The notes: a model not told the origin generated them from the sequence alone. Shown: positions 15,612 through 24,161, numbered from the stretch's first letter. The stretch is 64,000 nt of DNA from Pseudoalteromonas shioyasakiensis (GCF_001550135.1 NZ_LRUE01000015.1:372001-436000), one strand, 5' to 3'. Numbers and translations: made by a program.

Positions 15612-16304
15612 ATGTTTAAATCTCTTAAAGCACTGACTTTAATGCTCACCGTTAGTAGCTGTGCACTCGCTAATGCGGCTGATAATCAGCTTACACAACA
15701 AGAAAAGCAAGCTGGCTGGCAGTTGTTGTTTGACGGCAAAGATATGTCGAAATGGCGTAATTTTAAAAGCGAATCTTTAAATCCTGCATGGGTCGTTGAA
15801 GATGGCGCTATAACATTAACCAAAGGTGGTGGCGACCTGCTTACTAAAAAGCAGTACCAAAACTTTGAATTACAGATTGATTGGAAAATCTCTACCAAAG
15901 GCAATAGCGGTATTTTTGTGTTAGCTGATGAAACCGGACAGATGATTTACTCTCATGCGCCTGAAATTCAAATTATCGATAACGAAGAACACCCAGATAC
16001 CGAAATTGACTCGCACTTAGCAGGGTCAATTTACGATTTATTTGCAGCGCCAGTTGCGGCGCACAAACCAGCAAATAGCTGGAACCATGTACGCATTAAA
16101 ATGCAAGACAACCACTTACAAGTTTGGCAAAACGGTATTAGCACCACCAGCATTGTGATTGGCAGTACAACATGGAACACCCTTGTTAAAGGCAGTAAGT
16201 TTGCAACTTGGAAAAACTTTGCAACGGCTGAACAAGGTCATATCGGGCTTCAAGACCATGGTGACAAAGTGTGGTTTAAAAATATAAAAATCAAGGAGCT
16301 ATAA
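15612..16304 (+). CDS. Exported DUF1080 protein, 3-keto-disaccharide hydrolase family
   Basis: A 230-residue protein with a signal peptide ending near ANAADN (about 22). The mature part is one DUF1080 concanavalin-like beta-sandwich: GWQLLFDGKDMSKWRN, GNSGIFVLADE, EIQIIDNEEHPD, then WNHVRIKM and GHIGLQDHGDKVWFKNIKIK at the C-terminus. Characterised relatives cleave 3-keto-glycosides. It should act in the periplasm on the product of the GMC oxidoreductase encoded one base downstream. GAGGAAC precedes the start. Whether it hydrolyses or eliminates cannot be told. Confidence 0.88.
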   Translation: MFKSLKALTLMLTVSSCALANAADNQLTQQEKQAGWQLLFDGKDMSKWRNFKSESLNPAWVVEDGAITLTKGGGDLLTKKQYQNFELQIDWKISTKGNSGIFVLADETGQMIYSHAPEIQIIDNEEHPDTEIDSHLAGSIYDLFAAPVAAHKPANSWNHVRIKMQDNHLQVWQNGISTTSIVIGSTTWNTLVKGSKFATWKNFATAEQGHIGLQDHGDKVWFKNIKIKEL

Positions 16305-16305
16305 G

Positions 16306-17985
16306 ATGTCTGATTTTAAACATAAGGTATTAGTTGTTGGCTCTGGTGCTGGCGGTGCAATGGCCGCATACACGTTAACCAAGCTTGGTCACAAGGTGTT
16401 ATTACTTGAAGCGGGCCGTAATTATGACCCGAAAACAGAAAGCCCGATGTTTCGTCGTAACAACGAAGCCCCACTTATGGGTGCAGGTAACAAAGACAAA
16501 AACTTTGGCTTTTACGACGCAACCGTTGATGGCGGCTGGCAAGTACCTGATGAGCCATACACGAGTGCCAAAGGGAGCGACTTTTATTGGTGGCGCGCAC
16601 GTATGTTAGGTGGTCGAACTAACCACTGGGGCCGCTATTCATTACGCTTTAGTGAGCACGATTTTAAAGGTAAAAGCCGTGATGGTCACGGTGCCGACTG
16701 GCCATTTGAATACGCTGATTTAGCACCTTGGTACGATAAAACAGAAGAGCTTGTTGGCGTATGTGGCACTAATACAGGCCATGAAGATATGCCAGATTCG
16801 TCACCGGGTATTTTACAGCCGCCACCAAAACCGCGTGTGCCTGAACTTCTAATTGCCGCTTCTGCAAAGAAAATGGGCATTCAAGCAGTGCCGATGCATC
16901 GCGCGGTATTAACTCGCCCGAAAGATGATCGCATGGCGTGTTTTTATGCAACACCTTGTGGCTCTGGTTGCTCAATTGGTGCTGCTTTCCAAACTACGAC
17001 ATCATTACTGCCAATGGCAAAAGCCACCGGAAACTTAAAAGTCATTACCGATGCTATGGTTAAATCAGTTAAGGTTGATGAGCAAGGTAAAGTCACTGGC
17101 GTCACTTATGTTGATAAACACACAATAACCGAACATGCTATTGATGCCGATGTGGTTATCTTAGCCGCCAGCGCCTGTGAATCAGCACGTATTTTATTAA
17201 ACTCAAAGAATAAAAAGCACCCTAAAGGCCTTGCTAACTCAAGTGGCCAAGTAGGTCGAAACTTGATGGATTCGACGGGTGCATGGTTAGGTGCGCAAAT
17301 TCCGGCACTTAAAGGTCGCCCACGTTATAACGAAGATGGACATACCGCTAATCACTTATTTATTCCTTGGTGGGGTCATCAAGCACAAGCTAACAATGAA
17401 TTAGATTTCCCACGTGGTTATCACTTTGAAATTGGCGGTGGCTTTAGACAACCAGGCTCGGGTGTATCGGGTGATAAACAAGGCTATGGCCCTGCCCTTA
17501 AACAGCAAATTCGTGATGCATATGGCTCTTACGTTGGTTTTGCTCTGCGTGGCGAGATGTTACCGAACAAAGATACCTACATGGAAATTGACGAAAACGT
17601 TAAAGACAAATGGGGTATTCCGGTATCAAAGTTCCACTTTAAGTGGTCTGACAGAGAATTAAAGCAAATCGAACATGGTTTAAAAACTGCGAAGCAAATT
17701 CTAGAAAACATGGGGGCGACCGTTGGCGAACTCCCGCCTGCTGAAAAAGCAATTTCAAAAGGTGGCGAAATCATCCACGAAGTGGGCACAACACGAATGG
17801 GTAGCTCCAAGAAAGACTCGGTCACCAATCAATGGGGTCAAACATGGGATTGTAATAACCTATTTGTAATGGATGCGGGCGTATTTGCTTCTAACCCTCA
17901 TAAAAACTGTACGCTCACCATCATGACACTGGCAATGCGTAATTCAACTTGGCTTGCTCAACAAATTGATAACGGGGTACTTTAA
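16306..17985 (+). CDS. GMC oxidoreductase, probable glycoside 3-dehydrogenase large subunit
   Basis: A 559-residue FAD enzyme. The dinucleotide-binding motif VVGSGAGGAMAAYTL is at about 10-24 and the substrate lid contains RMLGGRTNHWGRYSLRF. The C-terminus carries HEVGTTRMGSSKKDS and SNPHKNCTLTIMTLAMR, the usual GMC region with the active-site His and Asn. It has no signal peptide of its own. The next gene, two bases away, encodes a Tat-signal small subunit, as in gluconate 2-dehydrogenase and bacterial glucoside 3-dehydrogenases, so the folded enzyme is probably exported as a passenger. Sugar C3 oxidation is inferred from the DUF1080 neighbour. Confidence 0.88.
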   Translation: MSDFKHKVLVVGSGAGGAMAAYTLTKLGHKVLLLEAGRNYDPKTESPMFRRNNEAPLMGAGNKDKNFGFYDATVDGGWQVPDEPYTSAKGSDFYWWRARMLGGRTNHWGRYSLRFSEHDFKGKSRDGHGADWPFEYADLAPWYDKTEELVGVCGTNTGHEDMPDSSPGILQPPPKPRVPELLIAASAKKMGIQAVPMHRAVLTRPKDDRMACFYATPCGSGCSIGAAFQTTTSLLPMAKATGNLKVITDAMVKSVKVDEQGKVTGVTYVDKHTITEHAIDADVVILAASACESARILLNSKNKKHPKGLANSSGQVGRNLMDSTGAWLGAQIPALKGRPRYNEDGHTANHLFIPWWGHQAQANNELDFPRGYHFEIGGGFRQPGSGVSGDKQGYGPALKQQIRDAYGSYVGFALRGEMLPNKDTYMEIDENVKDKWGIPVSKFHFKWSDRELKQIEHGLKTAKQILENMGATVGELPPAEKAISKGGEIIHEVGTTRMGSSKKDSVTNQWGQTWDCNNLFVMDAGVFASNPHKNCTLTIMTLAMRNSTWLAQQIDNGVL

Positions 17986-17987
17986 TT

Positions 17988-18743
17988 ATGCATCATCGTA
18001 ACGAACACGACTCATATAACTATGTTTCAAACATGAGCCGCCGTGAGTCTTTAAAATGGCTTGGTCTATTAGCTGCGGGCTCAGCGGTTGGTTTAACTGC
18101 TGGCTGCACAAAAGCACTTGAAGATGACGGTGCAGTCTCTGCAAAAGAGCATTGGCCTGATTTAGATATTAAGCCTGTGACCGCTAAAGGCTATGGTCAA
18201 GATCCAAATTTAGTGATGCCACCAGAATCACCTTGGCCGCTGACCTTAACGGCAGACGAGCTTACGTTGGTAGCGCTATTAGCTGATTACATTGTGCCAC
18301 GAGAAGGCGCTATTCCTTCAGCCAGTGAGCTAGAAGTACCGGCAGTTATTAATGAGTGGGTAAGCGCGCCTTATGAAGGCCAACAACGCGATAGAATTAA
18401 AATTTTAAACTCTCTAGCGTGGCTTAACGATGAAGCGCAGCTTCGCTTTAAAAAGCAATTTGTTGCGCTTAACGAAAAGCAACATCGTGCGATTTTAGAC
18501 GATATTGCATTTTTAAACGAGCAAACACCTCTGCAATTTCAGCGTATTGGTAAAGCTTTTTTACGCTTTAAAGAATTAGTGCTTGCTGCCTTTTTCTGTA
18601 CACCTGAAGGCTGTAAAGACATTGGTTACCTTGGTAATGTACCTATTGCAGGTGATTACCCTGGTCCTTCTGATGAAGCAAAAACCCATTTAGATCAGGT
18701 TTTAGCTGAGCTTGGTTTAAGCGAGTACGCCTATATCGATTAA
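17988..18743 (+). CDS. Gluconate 2-dehydrogenase subunit 3 family protein, Tat lipoprotein
   Basis: A 251-residue small subunit. It has a twin-arginine motif (SRRESLKWLG, Arg18-Arg19), a hydrophobic stretch, and a lipobox-like LTAGC with Cys40, so it may be Tat-exported and lipidated. The remaining part matches the subunit 3 family that chaperones GMC-type flavoproteins (LVALLADYIVPREGAIPSA and the later FFCTPEGCKDIGYLGN). It is probably the escort of the preceding flavoprotein. No cytochrome c subunit gene is found nearby, so the electron acceptor is unclear. A second possible ATG is at 18033, just before the RR motif. Confidence 0.85.
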   Translation: MHHRNEHDSYNYVSNMSRRESLKWLGLLAAGSAVGLTAGCTKALEDDGAVSAKEHWPDLDIKPVTAKGYGQDPNLVMPPESPWPLTLTADELTLVALLADYIVPREGAIPSASELEVPAVINEWVSAPYEGQQRDRIKILNSLAWLNDEAQLRFKKQFVALNEKQHRAILDDIAFLNEQTPLQFQRIGKAFLRFKELVLAAFFCTPEGCKDIGYLGNVPIAGDYPGPSDEAKTHLDQVLAELGLSEYAYID

Positions 18744-18747
18744 CTTT

Positions 18748-18800
18748 CCCCCTTGTGTTATTTGTAACACAGTGCAGGGGGTCAGCCCCCTGCTTTTTTT
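18748..18800 (+). terminator. Strong terminator with a competing upstream hairpin
   Basis: GCAGGGGG (18774-18781) pairs with CCCCCTGC (18786-18793) and is followed by seven T. Upstream, CCCCCT (18748-18753) can pair with AGGGGG (18776-18781) around a GTGTTA/TAACAC hairpin at 18755-18770. The two pairings use the same G run and exclude each other, as in an attenuator. The next gene starts 12 bases past the T tract. Confidence 0.72.
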
Positions 18801-18811
18801 AGGATTGAAGT

Positions 18812-19642
18812 ATGTTTAAAACCCGCATTTTATTGCTCATTATTAGCCTTGTATTTAGTGGTCAATTATTCGCAAAACTGCCAGTGAGTGTGCAGCTATG
18901 GTCAGTCAAAGACACCTTAAAAAGTGACTTTCATGGTACGCTTAAGTCTCTTGCCGAAATGGGGTTTGACGGCGTGGAGTTTGCCGGAGACTTTGGCCCA
19001 TACTCAAATAATCCAGCAGCCTTAAAAGCAGAGCTCAGTGAATTAGGCTTAGTTGCCAGTAGTGCCCATATAGGCTTTGATGCACTCAGTGAAAACACTA
19101 TTGATAGCACCCTGCTGTTTTACAAGACCCTTGGCGTTACTACACTTTATGTACCTTGGGATGAAAGAGCATGGCACCCTGAGGGAGTTAAATCTCTAGT
19201 TAAAGAGCTTACTAAAGTCAGTGATTATGCGACCCGCTTTGATATGAAGATCGGTTTTCACAATCATAATAAAGAGTTTAATGCTTTTAATAATGCAACG
19301 TTTTGGGATTACATTGCCAGTAATACCCCCAAGACCATGCCATTGCAGTTAGATATTGGCTGGGTCAATTACGCAACTAAAGATCCAATCTACTTTATTA
19401 AAAAGTACCCTAACCGCACGCTTGCTACGCACATTAAAGTTCGTACGATTGAGGGTAGCAACATGAGCCCGATAATCGGCGAAAACAACATTGATTGGCC
19501 TGCCATCATCGATACTTTAGAGTCACATGGAAACACCAAGTGGTTAGTGCTTGAGCAAGAAGAATATCCAAGCGGATTAACCCCACTACAAAGCGTTGCT
19601 AAATCAAAACAAAACTTAGATAAGATTTTACTTGGTTTGTAG
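18812..19642 (+). CDS. Exported sugar isomerase/epimerase-like TIM barrel
   Basis: A 276-residue protein with a signal peptide (ending SGQLFA, about residue 21), so it probably acts in the periplasm. The mature part is a xylose-isomerase-like TIM barrel: VQLWSVKDTL, KIGFHNHNKEF, PLQLDIGWVNYA, ATHIKVRTIEG and VLEQEEYPSG supply likely metal ligands. It differs clearly from the cytoplasmic barrel at 13280. It follows the terminator/attenuator at 18748-18800 with AGGATTG as ribosome-binding site and no room for a separate promoter after the hairpin, so it is probably expressed by read-through. Confidence 0.85.
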   Translation: MFKTRILLLIISLVFSGQLFAKLPVSVQLWSVKDTLKSDFHGTLKSLAEMGFDGVEFAGDFGPYSNNPAALKAELSELGLVASSAHIGFDALSENTIDSTLLFYKTLGVTTLYVPWDERAWHPEGVKSLVKELTKVSDYATRFDMKIGFHNHNKEFNAFNNATFWDYIASNTPKTMPLQLDIGWVNYATKDPIYFIKKYPNRTLATHIKVRTIEGSNMSPIIGENNIDWPAIIDTLESHGNTKWLVLEQEEYPSGLTPLQSVAKSKQNLDKILLGL

Positions 19643-19655
19643 GGTTATTTTAGAA

Positions 19656-19684
19656 ATGAGCTCGCTTTAAACAAGTGAGCTCAT
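19656..19684 (+). terminator. Hairpin after the exported TIM-barrel gene
   Basis: ATGAGCTCGCTT (19656-19667) pairs with AAGTGAGCTCAT (19673-19684), 12 pairs with one G-T, five-base loop. No clear T run follows, so it may be a weak terminator or mRNA-end stabiliser. Confidence 0.5.
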
Positions 19685-19722
19685 GGCTTGGATTTAAAAA
19701 GTCGTTCACTCATAGCTCTATA

Positions 19723-19974
19723 TTAAGGTTCATCTTGCCAAGAGCTACTACCTTCAGTACGTTTTGCAAAGCTTTCTGGTTTCCTAATTGGTTTATCTAT
19801 GCTTTTATAGAATATCAAGATTCCAGCTCCACCTATGACGGGGAGTAACCAAACCAGAACTATTTGTGCTACTTTTTGAAAAGTTTCAAAATCATTTCTT
19901 TTATAAATTTCTAAACTAATCAAAATATTGAACACTATTAGCAACCCCAAGCCTGCTAGTGTATAGTTTTCCAT
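19723..19974 (-). CDS. Small two-helix membrane protein
   Basis: An 83-residue protein with hydrophobic helices at about 6-24 and 35-55 and a charged, soluble C-terminal tail (KPIRKPESFAKRTEG). The spacing of the helices and the tail resemble the short PLDc_N-like membrane proteins, but I cannot name a function. It is AT-rich like its neighbours. It is on the opposite strand to the sugar cluster and 87 bases downstream of another tiny membrane ORF in the same direction. Confidence 0.5.
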   Translation of the reverse strand: MENYTLAGLGLLIVFNILISLEIYKRNDFETFQKVAQIVLVWLLPVIGGAGILIFYKSIDKPIRKPESFAKRTEGSSSWQDEP

Positions 19975-20061
19975 ATCTTAATCCTATTGATGTCAAAAAC
20001 ATTCAGTAAAAACGACCGAACGACGGCTTAAATTGTTTGTTATACGCTTTAAAACGAACAG

Positions 20062-20244
20062 CTAATCGTCCTTTCTTCGGTGTTTAAAGATAAATCGCCC
20101 AAATTGAAAACACAAAACCAAAAATACAATGAGAAATATAAGTCCATTTACCCACTCAGGCAAAAACTCCACAATCTTCGGAGCAATGAGTTTTAGAATA
20201 CCGAAAACTGCTACGATGAGAAGAATGAATGCAGTCCCTTTCAC
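20062..20244 (-). CDS. Small two-helix membrane protein
   Basis: A 60-residue ORF that is almost entirely two hydrophobic helices (about 3-22 and 31-52) with a basic tail ending HRRKDD. It has the charge pattern of a real inner membrane miniprotein rather than random sequence. No family is recognised. It lies upstream of and parallel to the 83-residue membrane protein gene, and may form a transcript with it. Confidence 0.45.
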   Translation of the reverse strand: MKGTAFILLIVAVFGILKLIAPKIVEFLPEWVNGLIFLIVFLVLCFQFGRFIFKHRRKDD

Positions 20245-20830
20245 AAAAGCACTCCTAAATTTCCGTTCAATGCATCTGTTTATATTTTAAAATACCAACG
20301 TCAAAATTAATTGCGGGAATATCCTTAAATGTACCACCCATCTAGCATAGGGACAAAAAGGATGGCTATATTAACAAGCGGGGACGATTCACATTCTTTA
20401 ATCCCAGCATGTTCCTCCCAGATCTACAGCGGTTTGTTATGTGGCTTACCTCTTTGATATAGTTTTAACAAATTACTTAAGGCATTGCTATCACAAGTTT
20501 TTTAAAATCTTTTATGTAAAATTAAATACATTAATATGCTCGCGTCGATCATTTTAATAAAAATATGTGCAAAGAACAGCTTGGCAGTTTTCAATGGCTC
20601 ATAATCCTTAATGAAGATATATAACGTGACTTATTCTACCAACCTATTTTACATTTATTCTTATATCTTTCATCGTTTAACATCTTATTTAATTTCAACA
20701 AGCTAAATAAAGCACAGCATTAAAAATTAATAATAAAACATTAAAAATAGCGTTTACTTTCATTTGTTCGGCAGATTGTTTTATCTAAGTAGCGAAGTAC
20801 TATATTAAAAAAGCCTCTCAGGGACTGAGA
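20245..20830. other. Gene-poor AT-rich gap with possible transposon-end remnant
   Basis: No convincing coding region is seen in these 586 bases. The segment near 20351-20425 holds GGGACAAAAAGGATGGC, GGGGACGATTCACATTC and then TTTAATCCC. That wording resembles flanks of REP-associated Y1 transposase genes in marine gammaproteobacteria, so a decayed element is possible. The rest is AT-rich. The last 60 bases should hold the promoter of the gene at 20831. Confidence 0.3.
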
Positions 20831-21277
20831 ATGAAAGTATTGAATTTAAGGAAGAGTTCAGAGAAAAGCACACTTGCGATCCTCGTGACTTTAGCCGTCT
20901 TAACATTGTCTATTCTAAAAGCGACATCCCAAAAGCATCCACTTTATGACCTGCTTTTGCTGGCTTTTATGCTTACATCGTTAATAATTATTTTATTGGT
21001 ATTGAGCAGTAAAAATGAGCTGACTATATGTCGACACGGTATTTTTTATAGCTCAGCGTTTGGAAATGTTCATATTGAACCAAACAAAACTAAACTAATT
21101 AAACAATACTCTAAATATGGTTTTAATTGTGTGGTAATCATTGGTCATGGCTACTTTATATTCGCGCCATTTTATTATTTAACGTCGAAACAAAAACAAC
21201 GACTTAAAAGATATGATAATAACTTACTGCATTGGCTAGAGGTTACGCGTAAACGCAGTAAGTTTCAGGGCTTTTAG
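20831..21277 (+). CDS. Membrane protein of unknown function
   Basis: A 148-residue protein with two adjacent hydrophobic helices (about 14-30 and 39-58), a beta-rich cytoplasmic segment (ELTICRHGIFYSSAFGNVHIEP) and a basic helical C-terminus. The layout is that of small PH-like membrane proteins, similar in plan but not in sequence to the protein at 2151. AGGGACTGAG precedes the ATG. It is convergent with rnd, with a hairpin at the junction. No homologue can be named. Confidence 0.6.
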   Translation: MKVLNLRKSSEKSTLAILVTLAVLTLSILKATSQKHPLYDLLLLAFMLTSLIIILLVLSSKNELTICRHGIFYSSAFGNVHIEPNKTKLIKQYSKYGFNCVVIIGHGYFIFAPFYYLTSKQKQRLKRYDNNLLHWLEVTRKRSKFQGF

Positions 21278-21304
21278 TACGAATACAAAGCATACAAAAG
21301 CCCT
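21267..21304. terminator. Hairpin between convergent genes
   Basis: AGGGCTTTT (21267-21275) pairs with AAAAGCCCT (21296-21304) around a 20-base loop. It overlaps the stop codon of the plus-strand gene and lies just downstream of rnd on the minus strand. Confidence 0.5.
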
Positions 21305-21320
21305 TTAAAAAGTTAGTTAC

Positions 21321-22451
21321 TTAGTTTTGCCACTCTTTAAGTACGTCTTTCACATACTCATAGCGCCATGAGTTAAACAGATCTGGCTTTGATGCAGCTT
21401 TACGCTCATCGGCATCGAGCTTCCAATTCCAGCTGATCAGTTGGTTAATCTGTTTTTTAGAGGCCAATACATCTTCAGGAATACCCTGCTCTTTTGCAGC
21501 TTTGGTAATTTTTTGTTTAATATCTTTAGCCGCTTTTTTGTATGCCGGAAAATCAATTAAACGTTTTAATTGTGCAGGTTGTTCGCTATCAGGAACGGCT
21601 TTACCACGCTCAATACATTTTAAAATTTCAACACCCGAACGGTTCACTTCCATTGGCTCAACACCCGGTACTCTGCGTAACGCATTTAGACTTGCAGGCT
21701 TACGCTTAGCAATTTCAACCATGTTATGCTCTTTTACCACGAAGTTAAGCGCGAGGTTTTTGCGCTCTGCCTTTTCACGGCGCCATGCGGCAAGTTCGCG
21801 TAATACTGCTAAGTCGTGCGGTCGTAATTGCCAAGCATTTTTAATATCTTTATAAAGCTGATCTGCTGGTGGTTGGTAAGCACGTTTTTGCGCGACTAAC
21901 TCGCTTTCGCTGATCACGATGTCAAAAAAGCCAGCTTCATCAATTTGTTTTTTAATAATTTCAAAACAAGGCAGTAAGTGATACGTATCGGCAGCGGCAT
22001 AATCTAGTTGTTTTTCTGTTAGCGGTCGCTGTAACCAGTTAGTGCGCGATTCACTTTTATCTATTTCGATATCAAGTAACTCTTTAACCATGTGGGCAAA
22101 GCCCATGCAGTTTCCATGACCTAGTATTTGTAGAGCAAATTGGGTATCAAACAGCGGTGTTGGTACAAAGCCAGCGTATTTTTGAAACACTTCAATATCT
22201 TCTGACGGTGAATGCAATACTTTTAACACCTCTGGGTTTTTAAGTACTTGCCAAAAATCAAAAAGCGACAACTCAGCCAGTGGGTCGATTAACGCTAAAT
22301 GCTCACCATCATATACTTGAATAAGTGCAACTTCAGGGTAAAGCGTACGACGACGCATAAACTCGGTATCAATTGCCAGTACCGGTTTTCCTGTTATTTT
22401 TTCTACAAAATCATTTAATTGATTTTGAGTTTCGATCAGTTGATATTGCAC
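21321..22451 (-). CDS. rnd: Ribonuclease D
   Basis: A 376-residue 3'-5' exoribonuclease that matures tRNA 3' ends. The DEDD exonuclease domain covers about 1-190: Asp and Glu in LAIDTEFMRRRT, Asp in VLHSPSEDIEVF with FDTQFA, and the Y-x-x-x-D motif in LDYAAADTYHL. An HRDC helical domain follows (LAVLRELAAWRREKAERKNL) with a second helical repeat (LNALRRVPGVEP). The size agrees with E. coli RNase D (375). It follows fadD on the same strand, the order also found in E. coli, but a terminator separates them. Confidence 0.95.
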   Translation of the reverse strand: MQYQLIETQNQLNDFVEKITGKPVLAIDTEFMRRRTLYPEVALIQVYDGEHLALIDPLAELSLFDFWQVLKNPEVLKVLHSPSEDIEVFQKYAGFVPTPLFDTQFALQILGHGNCMGFAHMVKELLDIEIDKSESRTNWLQRPLTEKQLDYAAADTYHLLPCFEIIKKQIDEAGFFDIVISESELVAQKRAYQPPADQLYKDIKNAWQLRPHDLAVLRELAAWRREKAERKNLALNFVVKEHNMVEIAKRKPASLNALRRVPGVEPMEVNRSGVEILKCIERGKAVPDSEQPAQLKRLIDFPAYKKAAKDIKQKITKAAKEQGIPEDVLASKKQINQLISWNWKLDADERKAASKPDLFNSWRYEYVKDVLKEWQN

Positions 22452-22472
22452 TTATACCCCTTTCTTTACCAT

Positions 22473-22497
22473 AAAAAAGCCGGCTAATGCCGGCTTT
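22473..22497 (-). terminator. Terminator of fadD
   Basis: AAAGCCGGC (22476-22484) pairs with GCCGGCTTT (22489-22497) around TAAT. On the minus strand it ends in a run of six T. It sits between the fadD stop and the rnd start. Confidence 0.85.
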
Positions 22498-22499
22498 AA

Positions 22500-24161
22500 T
22501 TATTTTTCTTCGTCCTTTAAGGCTCTTCTTAGAATCTTACCAACGTTTGTTTTTGGTAGTTCATCTCTAAACTCAACGAGTTTAGGCACCTTATAGTTCG
22601 TTAAATTATCACGACAGTGCTTTATTATATCTTTTTCAGTTAAAGATTGATCTTTTTTCACGACAAAAACTTTAACTTGTTCGCCACTGACCTCATGAGG
22701 GATACCGATTGCCGCTACTTCAAGCACGCCATCGTGCATAGCAACAACTTCTTCGATCTCATTTGGGAACACGTTGAAGCCAGATACAATAATCATGTCT
22801 TTCTTACGATCAACAATATAGAAGAAACCTTCATCATCGTAAGTTGCAATATCACCTGTTGCAAACCAACCGTCTTTTAAGCACTCGGCTGTTGCATCAG
22901 GGCGGTTATAGTAACCTTGCATAACTTGTGGGCCTTTAACCCAAAGCTCGCCTGGCTCACCTTTCGCTGCTTCTTCACCATTTTCAAGCATAAGCTTAAT
23001 ATCAGTGCTAGGAGCAGGTAAACCAATTGAACCGTTATAACCTTCAAGGTCGTAAGGGCTAACAGTTACAAGTGGTGCACACTCAGTTAGGCCATAACCT
23101 TCCATTAATTTGGTTTTTGTTACAGCTTGCCATTTTTCAGCAACTGGACGCTGTACCGCCATGCCACCGCCAAGTGACATTTTTAGGCTTGAGAAATCAA
23201 GTTCAGCAAAACCTGGGGTATTTAGTAAACCGTTAAATAGCGTATTTACACCTGTTACCGCAGTAAATTTGTGTTGTGCTAACTCTTTTACAAAGCCAGG
23301 CATATCACGAGGGTTTGTAATAAGTACGTTTAAACCACCGTATTTCATAAATGTTAGGCAGTTCGCAGTCAAAGCAAAGATGTGATAAAGCGGCAGTGCT
23401 GTAATAACCACTTCTTTTCCGCGATCTAAAACGTTATCTAGACAACCTGAAACTTGTTCAAGGTTACCAACCATGTTGCCATGCGATAGCATTGCACCTT
23501 TAGATACACCCGTTGTACCGCCTGTGTATTGCAAGAATGCTAAGTCGTTTAAATCAACATCTGGCTTTTTATAGCTTGCTTCGTTACCAGCAAGTGTATC
23601 GGCAAATTTGATTACATTTGGCAATGAGTAGCTAGGCACCATTTTCTTAACGTGCTTAACCACAAAGTTAACGATGTGCTTTTTAAGGCCGCCCACCATA
23701 TCACCCACTTGGGTAACCACAATGTGCTTAACGTTGGTTTTTGGTAATGCTTTTTCTAGGGTATCGGCAAAGTTAGCAAGAATGAAAATTGCTGATGACT
23801 CTGAGTCATTTAACTGATGCTCTAGTTCACGCACGGTGTAAAGTGGATTTACGTTTACCACTACACAGCCTGCACGAAGAATACCTAAAATAGTTACAGG
23901 CGTTTGCAGTAGATTCGGCATCATCACCGCTACTTTATCGCCTTTTTTCAGACCAAGATCATTTTGAATGTACGACGCAACACGTTTTGTAGCACTGTCT
24001 AACTCACTATAGGTCAACACTTTACCCATGTTGGTAAAGGCTGGAAGGTCACTATAGTCAGCAAAACTTTTTTCAAACAAGTCGAGTAGCGAGTGATAAT
24101 GCTCAGGGTCGATTGTTTCAGGCATACCTTCTGGGTAGCGTTTAAGCCAGATTTTTTCCAC
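22500..24161 (-). CDS. fadD: Long-chain-fatty-acid--CoA ligase
   Basis: A 553-residue ATP-dependent acyl-CoA synthetase that activates long-chain fatty acids for beta-oxidation at the inner face of the membrane. The AMP-binding motif [16 protein letters not shown] is intact, followed by [13 protein letters not shown] and [36 protein letters not shown], the FACS signature. The start is a GTG with GGAG upstream. It is followed by rnd, as in E. coli. No PsrA-like GAAAC-N5-GTTTC palindrome was seen in the 117 bases upstream. Confidence 0.96.
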   Translation of the reverse strand: MEKIWLKRYPEGMPETIDPEHYHSLLDLFEKSFADYSDLPAFTNMGKVLTYSELDSATKRVASYIQNDLGLKKGDKVAVMMPNLLQTPVTILGILRAGCVVVNVNPLYTVRELEHQLNDSESSAIFILANFADTLEKALPKTNVKHIVVTQVGDMVGGLKKHIVNFVVKHVKKMVPSYSLPNVIKFADTLAGNEASYKKPDVDLNDLAFLQYTGGTTGVSKGAMLSHGNMVGNLEQVSGCLDNVLDRGKEVVITALPLYHIFALTANCLTFMKYGGLNVLITNPRDMPGFVKELAQHKFTAVTGVNTLFNGLLNTPGFAELDFSSLKMSLGGGMAVQRPVAEKWQAVTKTKLMEGYGLTECAPLVTVSPYDLEGYNGSIGLPAPSTDIKLMLENGEEAAKGEPGELWVKGPQVMQGYYNRPDATAECLKDGWFATGDIATYDDEGFFYIVDRKKDMIIVSGFNVFPNEIEEVVAMHDGVLEVAAIGIPHEVSGEQVKVFVVKKDQSLTEKDIIKHCRDNLTNYKVPKLVEFRDELPKTNVGKILRRALKDEEK

